From the NCBI RefSeq assembly GCF_000282595.1, contig NZ_AKIZ01000014.1:62001-126000 (forward strand): DNA of 64,000 nucleotides. The letters are read 5' to 3'. Of the stretch, positions 1-8,831 are shown in pieces. The notes under the pieces are model-generated. The model saw nothing but the letters and a program-made list of their open reading frames with translations. It searched no databases and was not told where the DNA came from. Within the stretch, counting starts at the first letter, position 1, and every line of letters begins with the position of its first letter. This stretch comes from Phyllobacterium sp. YR531. GTDB lineage: Bacteria > Pseudomonadota > Alphaproteobacteria > Rhizobiales > Rhizobiaceae. The translations under genes and the position numbers were made by a program.

Positions 1-735
1 TGCGCGAATGTTCATGCCACCAGTGAATACAACTTTGCCATCGACAACAAATATTTTGCGGTGCGTGCGGAGGTTGGCATAGGGCAGGCGAAGGCCGATA
101 ATGATATTGCCGTTAAACACATCCACCTTGACGCCGTGCTTGGACAAATAGCCGACGATGCTTGGAATGGAATAGCGCGCGCCCACAGCATCGATCAGAA
201 CGCGGACCTCCACGCCCCGCTTTGTCGCTGCGATGAGGGCGTCCGCAAGTCGTAAACCAATCTTGTCACGGTCAAAAATATAGGTCTCAACGAGAATGCT
301 TCGCTCCGAAGAGTCAACAGCTTCAAGCATTGCATTATAGGCATCATCGCCGGTCTGAAGCATTGTGATGCTGTTGCCGGTTGTAAGGCGGCAGCGGCTG
401 ACACGGTCGCCCAACGTCTTCATCGCTGCAAGACGTTTTTCGAAGTGCGCCAGAACATCTTTTTCAGCAGCATCGAATCGCAGGAAGTGGTCTTGTCCGA
501 TCTCATGCAGAAACGCGCGCTGTGATGAAATGGAGGAGCGCCTTATGCGGTTGATGCCCACCACGGCATAAATAAGCGGACCAATGACCGGGGAGAGTAT
601 GATCACACCGACCCAACCAATTGCAGCGCGCACTTCTTCTTTTGTCATCGTCGCGTGTATGGCGGCTGGAACGCCAAGAACGACAGACAGGACGAAGAAA
701 ATTTGCGGCCAGTAGGCGGGAAGGTACTCAGACAT
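1..735 (-). CDS. cls: Cardiolipin synthase (phospholipase D family), N-terminal part, cut by the window edge
   Basis: Only the first 245 codons are inside the window. The product starts with two hydrophobic segments (about residues 8-25 and 38-58). The first phospholipase D domain follows; the visible part ends just after an HRKIFVVDGKVVFTGG stretch, the usual surroundings of the first HKD catalytic motif. Family knowledge: such enzymes join two phosphatidylglycerols, or phosphatidylglycerol and phosphatidylethanolamine, into cardiolipin at the inner membrane. The start lies 17 bases after the stop of the histidine kinase gene, so the two are probably co-transcribed. No strong ribosome binding site is visible. 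The second HKD motif would lie outside the window, so an unusual PLD enzyme cannot be excluded. Confidence 0.85.
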   Translation of the reverse strand, partial: MSEYLPAYWPQIFFVLSVVLGVPAAIHATMTKEEVRAAIGWVGVIILSPVIGPLIYAVVGINRIRRSSISSQRAFLHEIGQDHFLRFDAAEKDVLAHFEKRLAAMKTLGDRVSRCRLTTGNSITMLQTGDDAYNAMLEAVDSSERSILVETYIFDRDKIGLRLADALIAATKRGVEVRVLIDAVGARYSIPSIVGYLSKHGVKVDVFNGNIIIGLRLPYANLRTHRKIFVVDGKVVFTGGMNIRA

Positions 736-752
736 TGCGCTTGAACTTCATG

Positions 753-2267
753 TCATGAAATTGAACTGCGGCGGGATCGCCATTCGGCCAAGGATACCGG
801 CTGGTCGGGTATCCGAATTTCGAAACTGGTTCCAGCGCCCTCATTGTCACGCAATTCGATGGTGCCACCATGCGCGCGGACAAGTTCATGGACAATGGCA
901 AGGCCGAGGCCGGTACCGCCTGAGCGCGCCGAGCCTTTGAATGCAGTGAAAAGGTTCTCACGTGCTTTTGCTGGCAAGCCGGGTCCAGTATCGTCAACGC
1001 CGATGATTGATGTCGTGCCAATTTGTCCGGCTGTGATCGTCAGGCGCTGAACCAATGACGGGTCGTTGCGGGTATCCCCAAGCATGGCCTGAACGGAATT
1101 GCGGCACAGGTTGGAAATGATCCGGAAAAACTGATCGGGATCGACATCAATTTCGAACGCTTCCGGGACCAAATTCTTGAATTCAACGCCCGACTTCGTC
1201 TCTGCTCCAGCCTTGGCATCAAGATCAAGCATCTCTTCCACGTCACTGATGATGGTATGGAGTTTGACCCTGCGCCGTTGAGGTGGAGCTTCCTGCGTCC
1301 CGCCATAGGCTAGCACCGTCTGGGAATAATTGATGGCCCGATCAATCGTCCGTACGAGTTTCGGGACGAAACGCTGTATGGCCGGATCGCTGCTATTGGC
1401 AAGATGATCGGATATCAATTGTGCAGACGCAAGAATGTTGCGCATGTCGTGGTTGATCTTTGAAACAGCGAGGCCGAGGTCAGCAAGGTGTTTCTGCTCG
1501 GAAAGTGTCCGCTGTAGCCGATGCTGCATATCAGCAAGTTCCCGTTCTGCTATGCCCAGCTCGTCCTCGCGTTTTCCGGGTACGATAATGCGTTGGGGAT
1601 CATCAGGTTCCTGCGCAAAGGCAAGCATGTTGTCGCTCATTCGCTGGATAGGTCGAATGAGCAGGCGGCTGATGGCGAGGAAGACAAGGCTTGCCGTAAT
1701 CACGGAAATGAACAGCGAGATCAGCGCCACATTGCGGGCATAAAGCAGCATGGCATTGCGTAAAGGGGCGTCAGAGGTGAGCAGCTCGATAACCTTACCT
1801 GTGTCGCCAACGGGCCCGTAAACGCGGATGATGCGGTCGCCACCATTGATGAGTTCGTCAAATGCGCCCCGGATCATTGTCAGCGGGTCGGTGACCGTGA
1901 TGTCGATATGCTTGTCGACTTTCGAAGGCATGTCGGAAACAGCGAGGAGACGCGACGCGCCCTTTTCCCGCAAGGCGATAGCCTTTGTGCCTGTAGCCAG
2001 CAGAACATCGTCCTGTACGGATTGCGGAACATCCTTGGCATCGCTGGCCGCAAGAACAACGCTTGCAGCGGCTACCGTATTGAGCCTGTCGGATAGCCAG
2101 CGAATGCGCATATCCGCAATGGTCGGAACGAAGATCATGACTTCTGCTAGCAAGCCAAAGAGCAAGGTAAGGCGCAGCAATTTGCCCGAAAGGCGCTTCA
2201 GTACAGGCAAACGCCGTCCTGCATGCAGTTGCACGCGCTTCCCGGGCTTTTGCTGACTGGCTACCAT
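753..2267 (-). CDS. Membrane sensor histidine kinase, orphan
   Basis: A 504-residue sensor kinase. It has a first membrane segment near residues 30-50, a periplasmic region of about 125 residues, a second segment near 178-200, then HAMP (about 200-252), the phosphoacceptor domain with His273 in INHDMRN, and an ATPase domain with the N box around Asn386/Asn390, DDTGPG at 425-430 and GGTGLGLAIV at 450-459. The H box is HDMRN rather than the common HELRTP, a variant to note. GGAG lies 6 bases before the ATG. No response regulator gene is adjacent; the next gene is cardiolipin synthase. The signal sensed is unknown. A role in envelope or lipid control is only suggested by the neighbour. Confidence 0.85.
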   Translation of the reverse strand: MVASQQKPGKRVQLHAGRRLPVLKRLSGKLLRLTLLFGLLAEVMIFVPTIADMRIRWLSDRLNTVAAASVVLAASDAKDVPQSVQDDVLLATGTKAIALREKGASRLLAVSDMPSKVDKHIDITVTDPLTMIRGAFDELINGGDRIIRVYGPVGDTGKVIELLTSDAPLRNAMLLYARNVALISLFISVITASLVFLAISRLLIRPIQRMSDNMLAFAQEPDDPQRIIVPGKREDELGIAERELADMQHRLQRTLSEQKHLADLGLAVSKINHDMRNILASAQLISDHLANSSDPAIQRFVPKLVRTIDRAINYSQTVLAYGGTQEAPPQRRRVKLHTIISDVEEMLDLDAKAGAETKSGVEFKNLVPEAFEIDVDPDQFFRIISNLCRNSVQAMLGDTRNDPSLVQRLTITAGQIGTTSIIGVDDTGPGLPAKARENLFTAFKGSARSGGTGLGLAIVHELVRAHGGTIELRDNEGAGTSFEIRIPDQPVSLAEWRSRRSSIS

Positions 2268-2364
2268 ATATGCTCCATTGACCCTACATGGTGTAGGTCA
2301 TATGCCTGTGCCATACAATAAATCACTTGCCGGATTTTGCCTATTTTTGAATCACGTCCATCAA

Positions 2365-2393
2365 TTGACTTATAGGCTTACCGCATCTATAAG
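2365..2393 (+). promoter_or_regulatory. Predicted sigma-70 promoter of rpmH-rnpA
   Basis: TTGACT at 2365-2370 and TATAAG at 2388-2393 are separated by 17 bases, close to the housekeeping consensus. A perfect 7-base dyad, CTTATAG (2369-2375) and CTATAAG (2387-2393), overlaps both boxes. Expected transcription start is near 2400, leaving a leader of about 130 bases before rpmH. Confidence 0.6.
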
Positions 2394-2410
2394 CCGCCCA
2401 CGTCCGGGTT

Positions 2411-2468
2411 GACCGCCCCGCGTGACGTTCTATCAACGGTGTATTTTTGAAATACGCTAACGGCGGTC
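2411..2468 (+). promoter_or_regulatory. Structured leader of rpmH (candidate)
   Basis: GACCGCC (2411-2417) can pair with GGCGGTC (2462-2468), and inside this outer stem GTATTT (2441-2446) pairs with AAATAC (2450-2455) around a 3-base loop. The element sits between the predicted promoter and the rpmH start. The pairings are exact in sequence; a regulatory role is inference. Confidence 0.35.
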
Positions 2469-2529
2469 CTGATATGCTCCTGTCATAGAACAGACCACAA
2501 GAAGGGCCGCACACCGCGGTATTTAACAA

Positions 2530-2664
2530 ATGAAGCGTACTTATCAGCCATCCAAGCTTGTCCGCGCACGTCGTCACGGGTTTCGTGCCCGCATGGCAAC
2601 GGCAGGCGGCCGCAAAGTTATTGCAGCGCGTCGCGCTCGCGGTCGCAAGCGGTTGTCGGCATAA
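2530..2664 (+). CDS. rpmH: 50S ribosomal protein bL34
   Basis: A 44-residue, strongly basic protein starting [18 protein letters not shown], the hallmark of bL34, and of the standard length. It binds 23S rRNA in the large subunit. It is the first gene of the classic rpmH-rnpA-yidC group; rnpA follows after 47 bases. A small 6-base-pair hairpin (2671-2688) lies between the two and has no T run, so read-through into rnpA is likely. Confidence 0.97.
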   Translation: MKRTYQPSKLVRARRHGFRARMATAGGRKVIAARRARGRKRLSA

Positions 2665-2711
2665 GTCATTCCGCGCGATTTCGTGCGGGTGGCCAAAGTT
2701 GGCACTAAAGA

Positions 2712-3074
2712 ATGAATGAGCAAAAGCCACTCCGCCTTCGCAAGAGAGCGGAGTTTTTGGCTGTCCGGAATGGGGAAAAGCGCCGAGGCGCCTATTTCCT
2801 TGTTGAAGTCAAAGAGCGGGAAGATCGGGACGGTCCAACCCGCGTAGGCTTTACGGTCACCAAGAAAAACGGAAACGCAGTCGTCCGTAATCGTATAAAA
2901 CGCCGCCTGCGGGAAGCTGTGCGCGTCAATGTTGCTGATGACATGTCTGCCGGAACCGACTATGTCATCGTTGCCCGCCCCGACGCTCTTAAAGCGCCGT
3001 TTGCGGATTTGACCCGGGAACTCTCGAAACGGGTTGCCAAGAAATCAATGAACCGGCGTTCGCCCAAGCCCTGA
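2712..3074 (+). CDS. rnpA: Ribonuclease P protein component
   Basis: A 120-residue basic protein that assists the RNase P RNA in removing tRNA 5' leaders. The signature RNR motif region [11 protein letters not shown] is at residues 59-69, and the N-terminal LRLRKRAEF stretch is typical. It follows rpmH closely and precedes yidC by 48 bases. The small yidD gene that often lies between rnpA and yidC in other bacteria is not present here. Confidence 0.96.
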   Translation: MNEQKPLRLRKRAEFLAVRNGEKRRGAYFLVEVKEREDRDGPTRVGFTVTKKNGNAVVRNRIKRRLREAVRVNVADDMSAGTDYVIVARPDALKAPFADLTRELSKRVAKKSMNRRSPKP

Positions 3075-3122
3075 CAGGCATGATTGAACCCGGCCCCGAC
3101 TGGATCAGACCAAGGACTGACA

Positions 3123-4970
3123 ATGGAAACCAACCGTAATTTCTTTATCACCATTGCCTTATCCATTGTGATCCTGACGCTTTGGCAAGTGTTCTACATG
3201 AACCCCAGAGTGGAACAGCAGCGTGAACAAGCCCAGATAGAAGCGACGCGGCAGGGGCAGACACGCGTTGACGGACAGGCGAGCACGCCAGCAGGTACGA
3301 ACCCGGACGGTTCGGCAAATCTTCCATCATCGACACCGGCAGCACCGGGCGCAAATATTCCTGGCCAGTCACAAGATGGCGCGCAGGCTGGAACATTGAC
3401 CCGTGCCGCAGCATTGGGCCAGACAAGCCGTGTCCAGATTGATACTCCAAGTCTCAGCGGTTCAATCAACTTGACAGGTGCGCGGCTCGATGATCTCCAG
3501 CTGAAGCACTACCATGAGACGGTTGACGACAAATCCCCGTCAATTGAATTGCTTAGCCCTGCACCCCTGAAAGATGGCCAGTTTGCCGAAATCGGTTTTA
3601 CCGGCAATGAAGCTACTGGCACCGTGCCCGGGCCCACAACTGTTTGGGCCGTTGAAGGTAACAACAAATTGACGCCCGCAACTCCGGTCACTCTGTCGGT
3701 TACGAACGATAAGGGATTAATTTTCAAGCGTACCTTTGCTGTGGACGACAACTACATGTTCACCGTCAAGGATGCTGTAACGAACCCAACTGCAGCGCCG
3801 ATTTCGTTGGCTTCCTATGGGCGTATCACACGCTTTTCCAAGCCAGCGCACGCGAGCACTTATGTTATCCAGGAAGGGCCCATTGGGTTCGTTGCTGACA
3901 AGCTGGTCGAATACAAATTTGCTGCGATTGAAGATGCTAAAGAAGTCTCTCCAGCGAAGGCAACGACCGGTGGCTGGATTGGAATAACTGACAAATATTG
4001 GGCTGCAGCGCTTGTACCGTCTGCCGCAACTCCATTCCAGGCAAGAATGTCATACTTCGCAGATGGCCGTCCGCGCTACCAGAGCGACTATCTGTCCGAC
4101 CCGACAACGATAGCTCCGGGCCAATCTGCAACAATCGAGAATATGGTTTTTGCAGGAGCCAAAGAGGTTGGCAAAATCAACGACTATATGAACAATTTGA
4201 AGATTCCAAAATTTAAGAATCTCATTGATTGGGGTTGGTTCTATTTCATTACTGAGCCGATGTTCTATCTTATCGACTGGCTCTACAAGGCAATTGGCAA
4301 CTTTGGTGTCGCTATCCTTGTCGTCACAGTTATCCTGAAGGCCCTGTTCTTCCCGCTTGCCAACAAGTCCTACGCATCAATGGCGCGTATGAAGCTGGTG
4401 CAGCCGAAGATGACCGAAATCCGCGAGAAATATGCGGATGACAAGGTCAAGCAGCAGCAGGCCATGATGGAATTGTACAAGACTGAGAAGATCAATCCGA
4501 TCGCTGGTTGCTGGCCAATTCTCATCCAGATTCCCGTCTTCTTTGCGCTCTATAAGGTTCTATATGTCACCATCGAAATGCGCCATGCGCCGTTCTTTGG
4601 CTGGATTCAGGATTTGGCTGCTCCGGATCCAACGTCAATTTTCAATCTGTTCGGCCTTATTCCGTGGACTGTACCAGCATTCCTTATGATCGGTATCTGG
4701 CCATTGATCATGGGTGTAACGATGTTCCTGCAAATGCGCATGAACCCAACGCCTCCAGATCCAACGCAGCAGATGATCTTTAACTGGATGCCTGTGATTT
4801 TCACTTTCATGTTGGCAAGCTTCCCCGCTGGTCTGGTTATCTACTGGGCATGGAACAACACGCTTTCCATCACGCAGCAGGCGATCATCATGAAGCGCCA
4901 GGGTGTGAAAGTAGAACTTTGGGACAATCTGGCGGGATTATTCCGCAAAAAGCCGAAACCCGCCGAATAG
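3123..4970 (+). CDS. yidC: Membrane protein insertase YidC
   Basis: A 615-residue Oxa1/YidC-family insertase that places proteins in the inner membrane, alone or with SecYEG. It has the Gram-negative layout: one N-terminal membrane segment (about residues 8-25), a low-complexity Ala/Pro/Gly linker, a large periplasmic beta domain, and a conserved C-terminal block of five segments from about residue 365 onward. The in-frame TTG at 3084 would add 13 residues. The ATG at 3123 is preferred because it places METNRNFF directly before the first membrane segment and has AGGA upstream. A strong terminator follows. Confidence 0.96.
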   Translation: METNRNFFITIALSIVILTLWQVFYMNPRVEQQREQAQIEATRQGQTRVDGQASTPAGTNPDGSANLPSSTPAAPGANIPGQSQDGAQAGTLTRAAALGQTSRVQIDTPSLSGSINLTGARLDDLQLKHYHETVDDKSPSIELLSPAPLKDGQFAEIGFTGNEATGTVPGPTTVWAVEGNNKLTPATPVTLSVTNDKGLIFKRTFAVDDNYMFTVKDAVTNPTAAPISLASYGRITRFSKPAHASTYVIQEGPIGFVADKLVEYKFAAIEDAKEVSPAKATTGGWIGITDKYWAAALVPSAATPFQARMSYFADGRPRYQSDYLSDPTTIAPGQSATIENMVFAGAKEVGKINDYMNNLKIPKFKNLIDWGWFYFITEPMFYLIDWLYKAIGNFGVAILVVTVILKALFFPLANKSYASMARMKLVQPKMTEIREKYADDKVKQQQAMMELYKTEKINPIAGCWPILIQIPVFFALYKVLYVTIEMRHAPFFGWIQDLAAPDPTSIFNLFGLIPWTVPAFLMIGIWPLIMGVTMFLQMRMNPTPPDPTQQMIFNWMPVIFTFMLASFPAGLVIYWAWNNTLSITQQAIIMKRQGVKVELWDNLAGLFRKKPKPAE

Positions 4971-4992
4971 GCTGTTTTGCATAAAGTTTCAG

Positions 4993-5023
4993 AGCCCCCG
5001 GCATGACCGGGGGCTTTTCTTTT
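4993..5023 (+). terminator. Intrinsic terminator after yidC
   Basis: A 9-base-pair GC-rich stem, AGCCCCCGG (4993-5001) and CCGGGGGCT (5007-5015), has a 5-base loop and is followed by TTTCTTTT. It ends the rpmH-rnpA-yidC unit. Confidence 0.85.
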
Positions 5024-5101
5024 GAAGGCCCTCCGGTTGACAACAGCCCGATTAATATTGAATGCAGTCTGGGACTGACTGCCGAATGAACTGGAAAAGA
5101 C

Positions 5102-5785
5102 GTGAACGAAGCGCAGAACAACACAAACAGGCTGATCGAAAAAGGTCGGATGCTCTTTGCCAAGGGATGGGTTTTTATCCGCGGCGTGCCGGCCATGAAG
5201 TTTTTGCCGCCAGAAGGACCGCTTGAGATCGCGTTTGCCGGCCGCTCCAATGTCGGCAAATCGTCACTGATAAATGCAATCATTGGGCAGAAGGGTCTGG
5301 CACGCACATCCAATACGCCGGGCCGTACACAAGAGTTGAACTACTTCGTTCCAGAAGGCTATTCGGGAGAAGCAGGCGATCTGCCGCCGCTCGCTGTCGT
5401 TGATATGCCCGGCTACGGCTTTGCAGAGGCGCCCAAGGAACAGGTGGATGCATGGACACGTCTTGTTTTCGATTATCTGCGTGGCCGAACCACACTTCGC
5501 CGCGTCTATCTGTTGATCGATGCGCGTCACGGTATCAAGAAGAATGATGCCGAAGTGCTCGATCTGTTGGACCGTGCGGCAGTATCATACCAGATCGTGC
5601 TGACAAAGATCGACAAGATCAAACCTGCCGGTGTTCCACGTCTGATGGAAGAGACGGCACTGGCGATCAAAAAACGCGCCGCCGCCTATCCGCATATTCT
5701 GGCAACGTCTTCAGAAAAAAGTTCCGGTCTGGATGAACTGCGGGCGGCAATTGCGCAATTGCTGGAAGAGCAGGAAAATCGCTAA
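5102..5785 (+). CDS. engB: Ribosome biogenesis GTP-binding protein EngB (YsxC/YihA)
   Basis: A 227-residue TrmE-Era-like GTPase needed for assembly of the 50S subunit. G1 is GRSNVGKSS at residues 47-55, G2 is in TPGRT (72-76), G3 is DMPGYG (101-106) and G4 is TKID (168-171). The start is GTG. It stands about 80 bases beyond the yidC terminator, so it probably has its own promoter. Its stop codon is only a few bases from a hairpin that terminates the opposing fasciclin gene. Confidence 0.95.
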   Translation: MNEAQNNTNRLIEKGRMLFAKGWVFIRGVPAMKFLPPEGPLEIAFAGRSNVGKSSLINAIIGQKGLARTSNTPGRTQELNYFVPEGYSGEAGDLPPLAVVDMPGYGFAEAPKEQVDAWTRLVFDYLRGRTTLRRVYLLIDARHGIKKNDAEVLDLLDRAAVSYQIVLTKIDKIKPAGVPRLMEETALAIKKRAAAYPHILATSSEKSSGLDELRAAIAQLLEEQENR

Positions 5786-5852
5786 AAAGCCCCGCCTGAT
5801 CCGGGTGTCGGTGGATCGTGCGGGGCAGTATGCGCAGATGCCCGTCTGCGCA
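5784..5852 (-). terminator. Terminator of the fasciclin gene, with a second hairpin
   Basis: Read on the minus strand, GCCCCGC (complement of 5820-5826) pairs with GCGGGGC (complement of 5789-5795), with an inner GATCC/GGATC pair, and is followed by TTTTT (5784-5788). Between it and the fasciclin stop is a second perfect 8-base-pair hairpin, TGCGCAGA (5831-5838) with TCTGCGCA (5845-5852). The T run is on the minus side only. Confidence 0.7.
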
Positions 5853-5871
5853 TAAAGGACTGTTGTTCGGA

Positions 5872-6423
5872 TTACATCTTTGGCAGCAGTACCTTGTCGA
5901 TGACGTGAATCACGCCATTTGACTGCTTCACGTTTGCAATAGTCACATTCGCGACTGTTCCATTTTCGTCGGTCAATGTGAGCTTCTTGCCTTTGTACTT
6001 TGCTGTCCAGACGCATCCGCCAACAGTTTTGACTGGATGCGCACCCTTATCGTCATCGACCATTTTCATAATCGCCTTTGACGAAGCGTTGGCCGCAACG
6101 ACATGGCAGGTCAAAATTTTGGTGAGCTTGTCTTTGTTTTCAGGCTTGAGCAGTGTTTCCACTGTGCCTTTAGGCAATGCAGCGAAAGCTTCATTCGTTG
6201 GTGCGAACACGGTAAACGGGCCTTTGCCCTGAAGTGTCTCTACAAGTCCAGCGGCTTTGACAGCGGCGACGAGTGTGGTGTGATCCTTGGAGTTAACGGC
6301 GTTTTCGACGATATTCTTGTTTTCGTACATTGCAGCACCACCAACCATCGGGTTTTTGGCATAGGCTGCACCAGCGATCAGCATTGTTGAAAGTGCGATC
6401 AGGCCAAGTGATTTCTTTAACAT
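5872..6423 (-). CDS. Secreted fasciclin (FAS1) domain protein
   Basis: A 183-residue protein with a signal peptide (about residues 1-22, ending AGAAYA) and one FAS1 domain filling the rest. FTVFAPTNEAFAALPKGT and the C-terminal NGVIHVIDKVLLP are the two conserved FAS1 boxes. FAS1 proteins are extracytoplasmic and usually act in adhesion or surface contact; the ligand here is unknown. The ATG at 6423 is chosen over the GTG at 6435 because GGAGAGA sits right before it. An ECF-type promoter lies 43 bases upstream, and the ECF sigma and anti-sigma genes are just beyond on the same strand, so sigma-dependent control is likely. Confidence 0.9.
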   Translation of the reverse strand: MLKKSLGLIALSTMLIAGAAYAKNPMVGGAAMYENKNIVENAVNSKDHTTLVAAVKAAGLVETLQGKGPFTVFAPTNEAFAALPKGTVETLLKPENKDKLTKILTCHVVAANASSKAIMKMVDDDKGAHPVKTVGGCVWTAKYKGKKLTLTDENGTVANVTIANVKQSNGVIHVIDKVLLPKM

Positions 6424-6466
6424 GTCTCTCTCCACTGTTTGATTCCCTCGGTTGAGGTCAAATGGA

Positions 6467-6494
6467 GATACGGGAGAGGTTTGATTTAAGTTTC
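6467..6494 (-). promoter_or_regulatory. Predicted ECF-sigma promoter of the fasciclin gene
   Basis: On the minus strand GAAACT (complement of 6489-6494) and CGTATC (complement of 6467-6472) are 16 bases apart, a typical ECF-type GAAAC/CGTATC arrangement. The fasciclin start codon lies 43 bases downstream. No equally good copy was seen in front of the sigma gene. Confidence 0.55.
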
Positions 6495-6512
6495 AGAAAA
6501 AATTTGCGGTGA

Positions 6513-7220
6513 TTAAATTTCGCGAACGGTGCCTGCTGCAACGACAGCGCCCGTGGGTGCTTTGCTAGGCGAACCGCCAACAGGCTCGATAGAGATTGCA
6601 AGTGTTGCGCCATCCTTGAGTTTTTCTGCGAGCGCGCTGTCGACGGAAAATTCAGTGACCTGTGCTGACTTGATTAAGCCCAATGAGGCGGGAGCGTCTT
6701 TGCCTGCAATCAACCAAAGCTCAAGCGAGTGCTCAGCGGGCAACTCGCCAGCCACAAAACTGACCTTCAACTGGTTGCTGGCTTTGTTATAGACCGCAAG
6801 CGTTTGATAAATACTGCCATCGGACTCCATCGATGCAACAAGCTGTTTGTCGGATACAGACGGGTTGGTCAGGAAGTCACGACCGAAGCCGATTGCTGCA
6901 AGAATCAACGAAGCAAATGCAAAGGTTCGCCAGAAAACCAGATTACTGAAAAACGGAGCTGGTTGCGGGTTAATGGTTCCGAACAGGCGTCTATCTATAT
7001 GGGCCTTCATGTCGGACGGGGGAATTGACGGCTCGAACTCGGCATTCATTCCGTCAAACTGTTGCTGCCAGCGCGCGACGAGGCGGGCAAAGGAAACGTC
7101 TTGCTCTATCCGCCGCTCTATATTGTGTTTTTCAGCAAGCGAAAGCACGCCCAGCACATATTCGGCGGCGACGAAATCATCGTCTTCCGGCGGTGTGCTA
7201 TGTGTATGGGTCGCGCTCAT
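6513..7220 (-). CDS. Anti-sigma factor, RskA family
   Basis: About 235 residues. An N-terminal helical part (about 10-75, with FVAAEYVLGVLSLAEK) should bind the sigma factor; a single membrane segment follows at about 92-110. A periplasmic RskA domain then contains LELWLIAGKDAPASLGLI and ends TGAVVAAGTV. No zinc-binding HxxxCxxC is seen, so it is not the ChrR/RsrA type. The start codon ATG at 7220 overlaps the sigma gene stop (ATGA), which implies translational coupling; an in-frame ATG at 7232 is also possible but has its AAGGA almost touching it. Family knowledge: RskA proteins release their sigma factor after regulated proteolysis. Confidence 0.85.
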   Translation of the reverse strand: MSATHTHSTPPEDDDFVAAEYVLGVLSLAEKHNIERRIEQDVSFARLVARWQQQFDGMNAEFEPSIPPSDMKAHIDRRLFGTINPQPAPFFSNLVFWRTFAFASLILAAIGFGRDFLTNPSVSDKQLVASMESDGSIYQTLAVYNKASNQLKVSFVAGELPAEHSLELWLIAGKDAPASLGLIKSAQVTEFSVDSALAEKLKDGATLAISIEPVGGSPSKAPTGAVVAAGTVREI

Positions 7221-7756
7221 GCTTCGAGACATTCCTTCAGTTTCAATAAGCTGCGTCGCAGCCAGGTTCGCATTGTATTCAAAGGTACACTATGCCGAGC
7301 TGCGAGCTCTTCATAGCTATCGCCATTTAGATAAGCCCCGCGTACTGCGCTTGCACGGGCCTGATCCAGTTGGCCAAGACAATCGTAAATGCGTCGCGAC
7401 TCACCTGTCGCGATAGCTGATTGTTCCGGATTGGCTGAAGGTTCTGCAATTTCGGACGCCTGATCAATATCTGTGGATGCTGGCTTGCGCGCGCGCAAGA
7501 CATCAATGCAATGGTTGCGTGCAATGGCAACCAGCCATGAAATCGGACTGGTGTCAGCCACCGCAAACCGGTCCGCCTTGTTCCAGATCTTCACGTAGAT
7601 GTCCTGTAGTGCGTCTTCAGCCTCCGTTCTGTTGTTCAAGATACGCAGGCACACGCCAAAAAGTTTCGCGCTCGTGGAGGAATAGAGCGCATCGAAAGCG
7701 TTGCGGTCACGCAGCGCGACACGCGATATGAGCTGAGAGATGCCTTCAGGCGTCAT
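7217..7756 (-). CDS. ECF RNA polymerase sigma factor
   Basis: A 179-residue group 4 sigma factor. Region 2 spans about residues 12-82 (FGVCLRILNNRTEAEDALQD, then IYVKIW). Region 4 spans about 115-175 and has the helix-turn-helix YEELAARHSVPLNTMRTWLRRS. The ATG at 7756 is preferred to a TTG 66 bases upstream, which would add an unconserved tail. The gene order sigma, RskA-type anti-sigma, fasciclin matches the target logic of mycobacterial SigK. The cassette lies between engB and argB on the opposite strand to both. Confidence 0.92.
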   Translation of the reverse strand: MTPEGISQLISRVALRDRNAFDALYSSTSAKLFGVCLRILNNRTEAEDALQDIYVKIWNKADRFAVADTSPISWLVAIARNHCIDVLRARKPASTDIDQASEIAEPSANPEQSAIATGESRRIYDCLGQLDQARASAVRGAYLNGDSYEELAARHSVPLNTMRTWLRRSLLKLKECLEA

Positions 7757-7928
7757 ACGACAGCGTTTCCAACTTTCTTCTATTTTCACCAAGTTAAATC
7801 TGCCCACCGGACTTGCTGTCAATGGCTGGTGTAGAAAAACATTCGGAAATGACTGAAATCATGTTTGCCCCATCCGGACTTTAGCGTTAAGAACCCACCG
7901 TCCTTGCAAAACTGGAGCTTACGCATCC

Positions 7929-8831
7929 ATGTCATCCCCGACCGAAGCCGACCGCACTGCCGAAATTCAGGCAAGCCTGCTTTCTGCAGCGCTTCCCTAT
8001 ATGCAGCGCTACGAAAACAAGACTGTTGTTGTAAAATATGGCGGGCATGCCATGGGGGATGCCGCACTGGGCAAAGCCTTTGCGCGTGATATTGCCCTGC
8101 TGAAACAGTCAGGAATCAATCCGATCGTGGTGCACGGTGGTGGCCCGCAGATTGCCTCCATGCTGGCGCGAATGGGCATCGAATCAAAATTTGAGGGCGG
8201 GCTGCGCGTTACCGATGCAAAGACACTCGAAATCGTCGAAATGGTTCTCGCCGGTTCGATCAATAAAGAGATCGTGGCGCTGATCAATGCTGAAGGCGAA
8301 TGGGCCATAGGCCTATGCGGTAAGGACGGAAATATGGTCTTCGCCGAAAAGGCAAAGAAGACCATCATTGATCCAGATTCCAATATTGAAAAAATCGTTG
8401 ATCTGGGCTTCGTGGGAGAGCCGGTTGAAATAGACCGCACGCTGCTTGATTTGCTGGCTCGGTCAGAAATGATCCCGGTTATTGCCCCTGTTGCACCGGG
8501 GCGTGACGGAAACACCTACAACATCAATGCAGACACGTTCGCCGGGGCGATCGCTGGTGCTCTTGCAGCCTCACGCCTGCTTTTCCTTACCGACGTGCCG
8601 GGCGTGCTCGACAAGAACAAAGAGCTTATCAAAGAGCTTTCCGTCGGTCAGGCACGTGCCTTGATCAAGGACGGTACGATTTCCGGAGGTATGATCCCGA
8701 AGGTGGAAACCTGCATCGATGCGATCAATCGCGGCGTTGAAGGTGTTGTCATTCTCAATGGCAAAACCCCTCATTCTGTCCTGCTCGAGCTTTTCACCGA
8801 GCGTGGTGCCGGAACTCTGCTGGTTCCCTGA
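7929..8831 (+). CDS. argB: Acetylglutamate kinase
   Basis: A 300-residue amino acid kinase that phosphorylates N-acetylglutamate in arginine synthesis. KYGGHAMGD at 36-44 and VHGGGPQI at 68-75 are the nucleotide and substrate loops. The N-terminal helix of about 25 residues before the fold suggests the hexameric, arginine-inhibited type, as is known for other long-form enzymes. It stands alone here and meets the Lrp-type gene tail to tail, with no gap. Confidence 0.96.
   Translation: MSSPTEADRTAEIQASLLSAALPYMQRYENKTVVVKYGGHAMGDAALGKAFARDIALLKQSGINPIVVHGGGPQIASMLARMGIESKFEGGLRVTDAKTLEIVEMVLAGSINKEIVALINAEGEWAIGLCGKDGNMVFAEKAKKTIIDPDSNIEKIVDLGFVGEPVEIDRTLLDLLARSEMIPVIAPVAPGRDGNTYNINADTFAGAIAGALAASRLLFLTDVPGVLDKNKELIKELSVGQARALIKDGTISGGMIPKVETCIDAINRGVEGVVILNGKTPHSVLLELFTERGAGTLLVP

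Noticed and set aside
3075-3122. Possible yidD between rnpA and yidC
   Set aside because: Only 48 bases separate the genes; no room for the roughly 70-residue protein.
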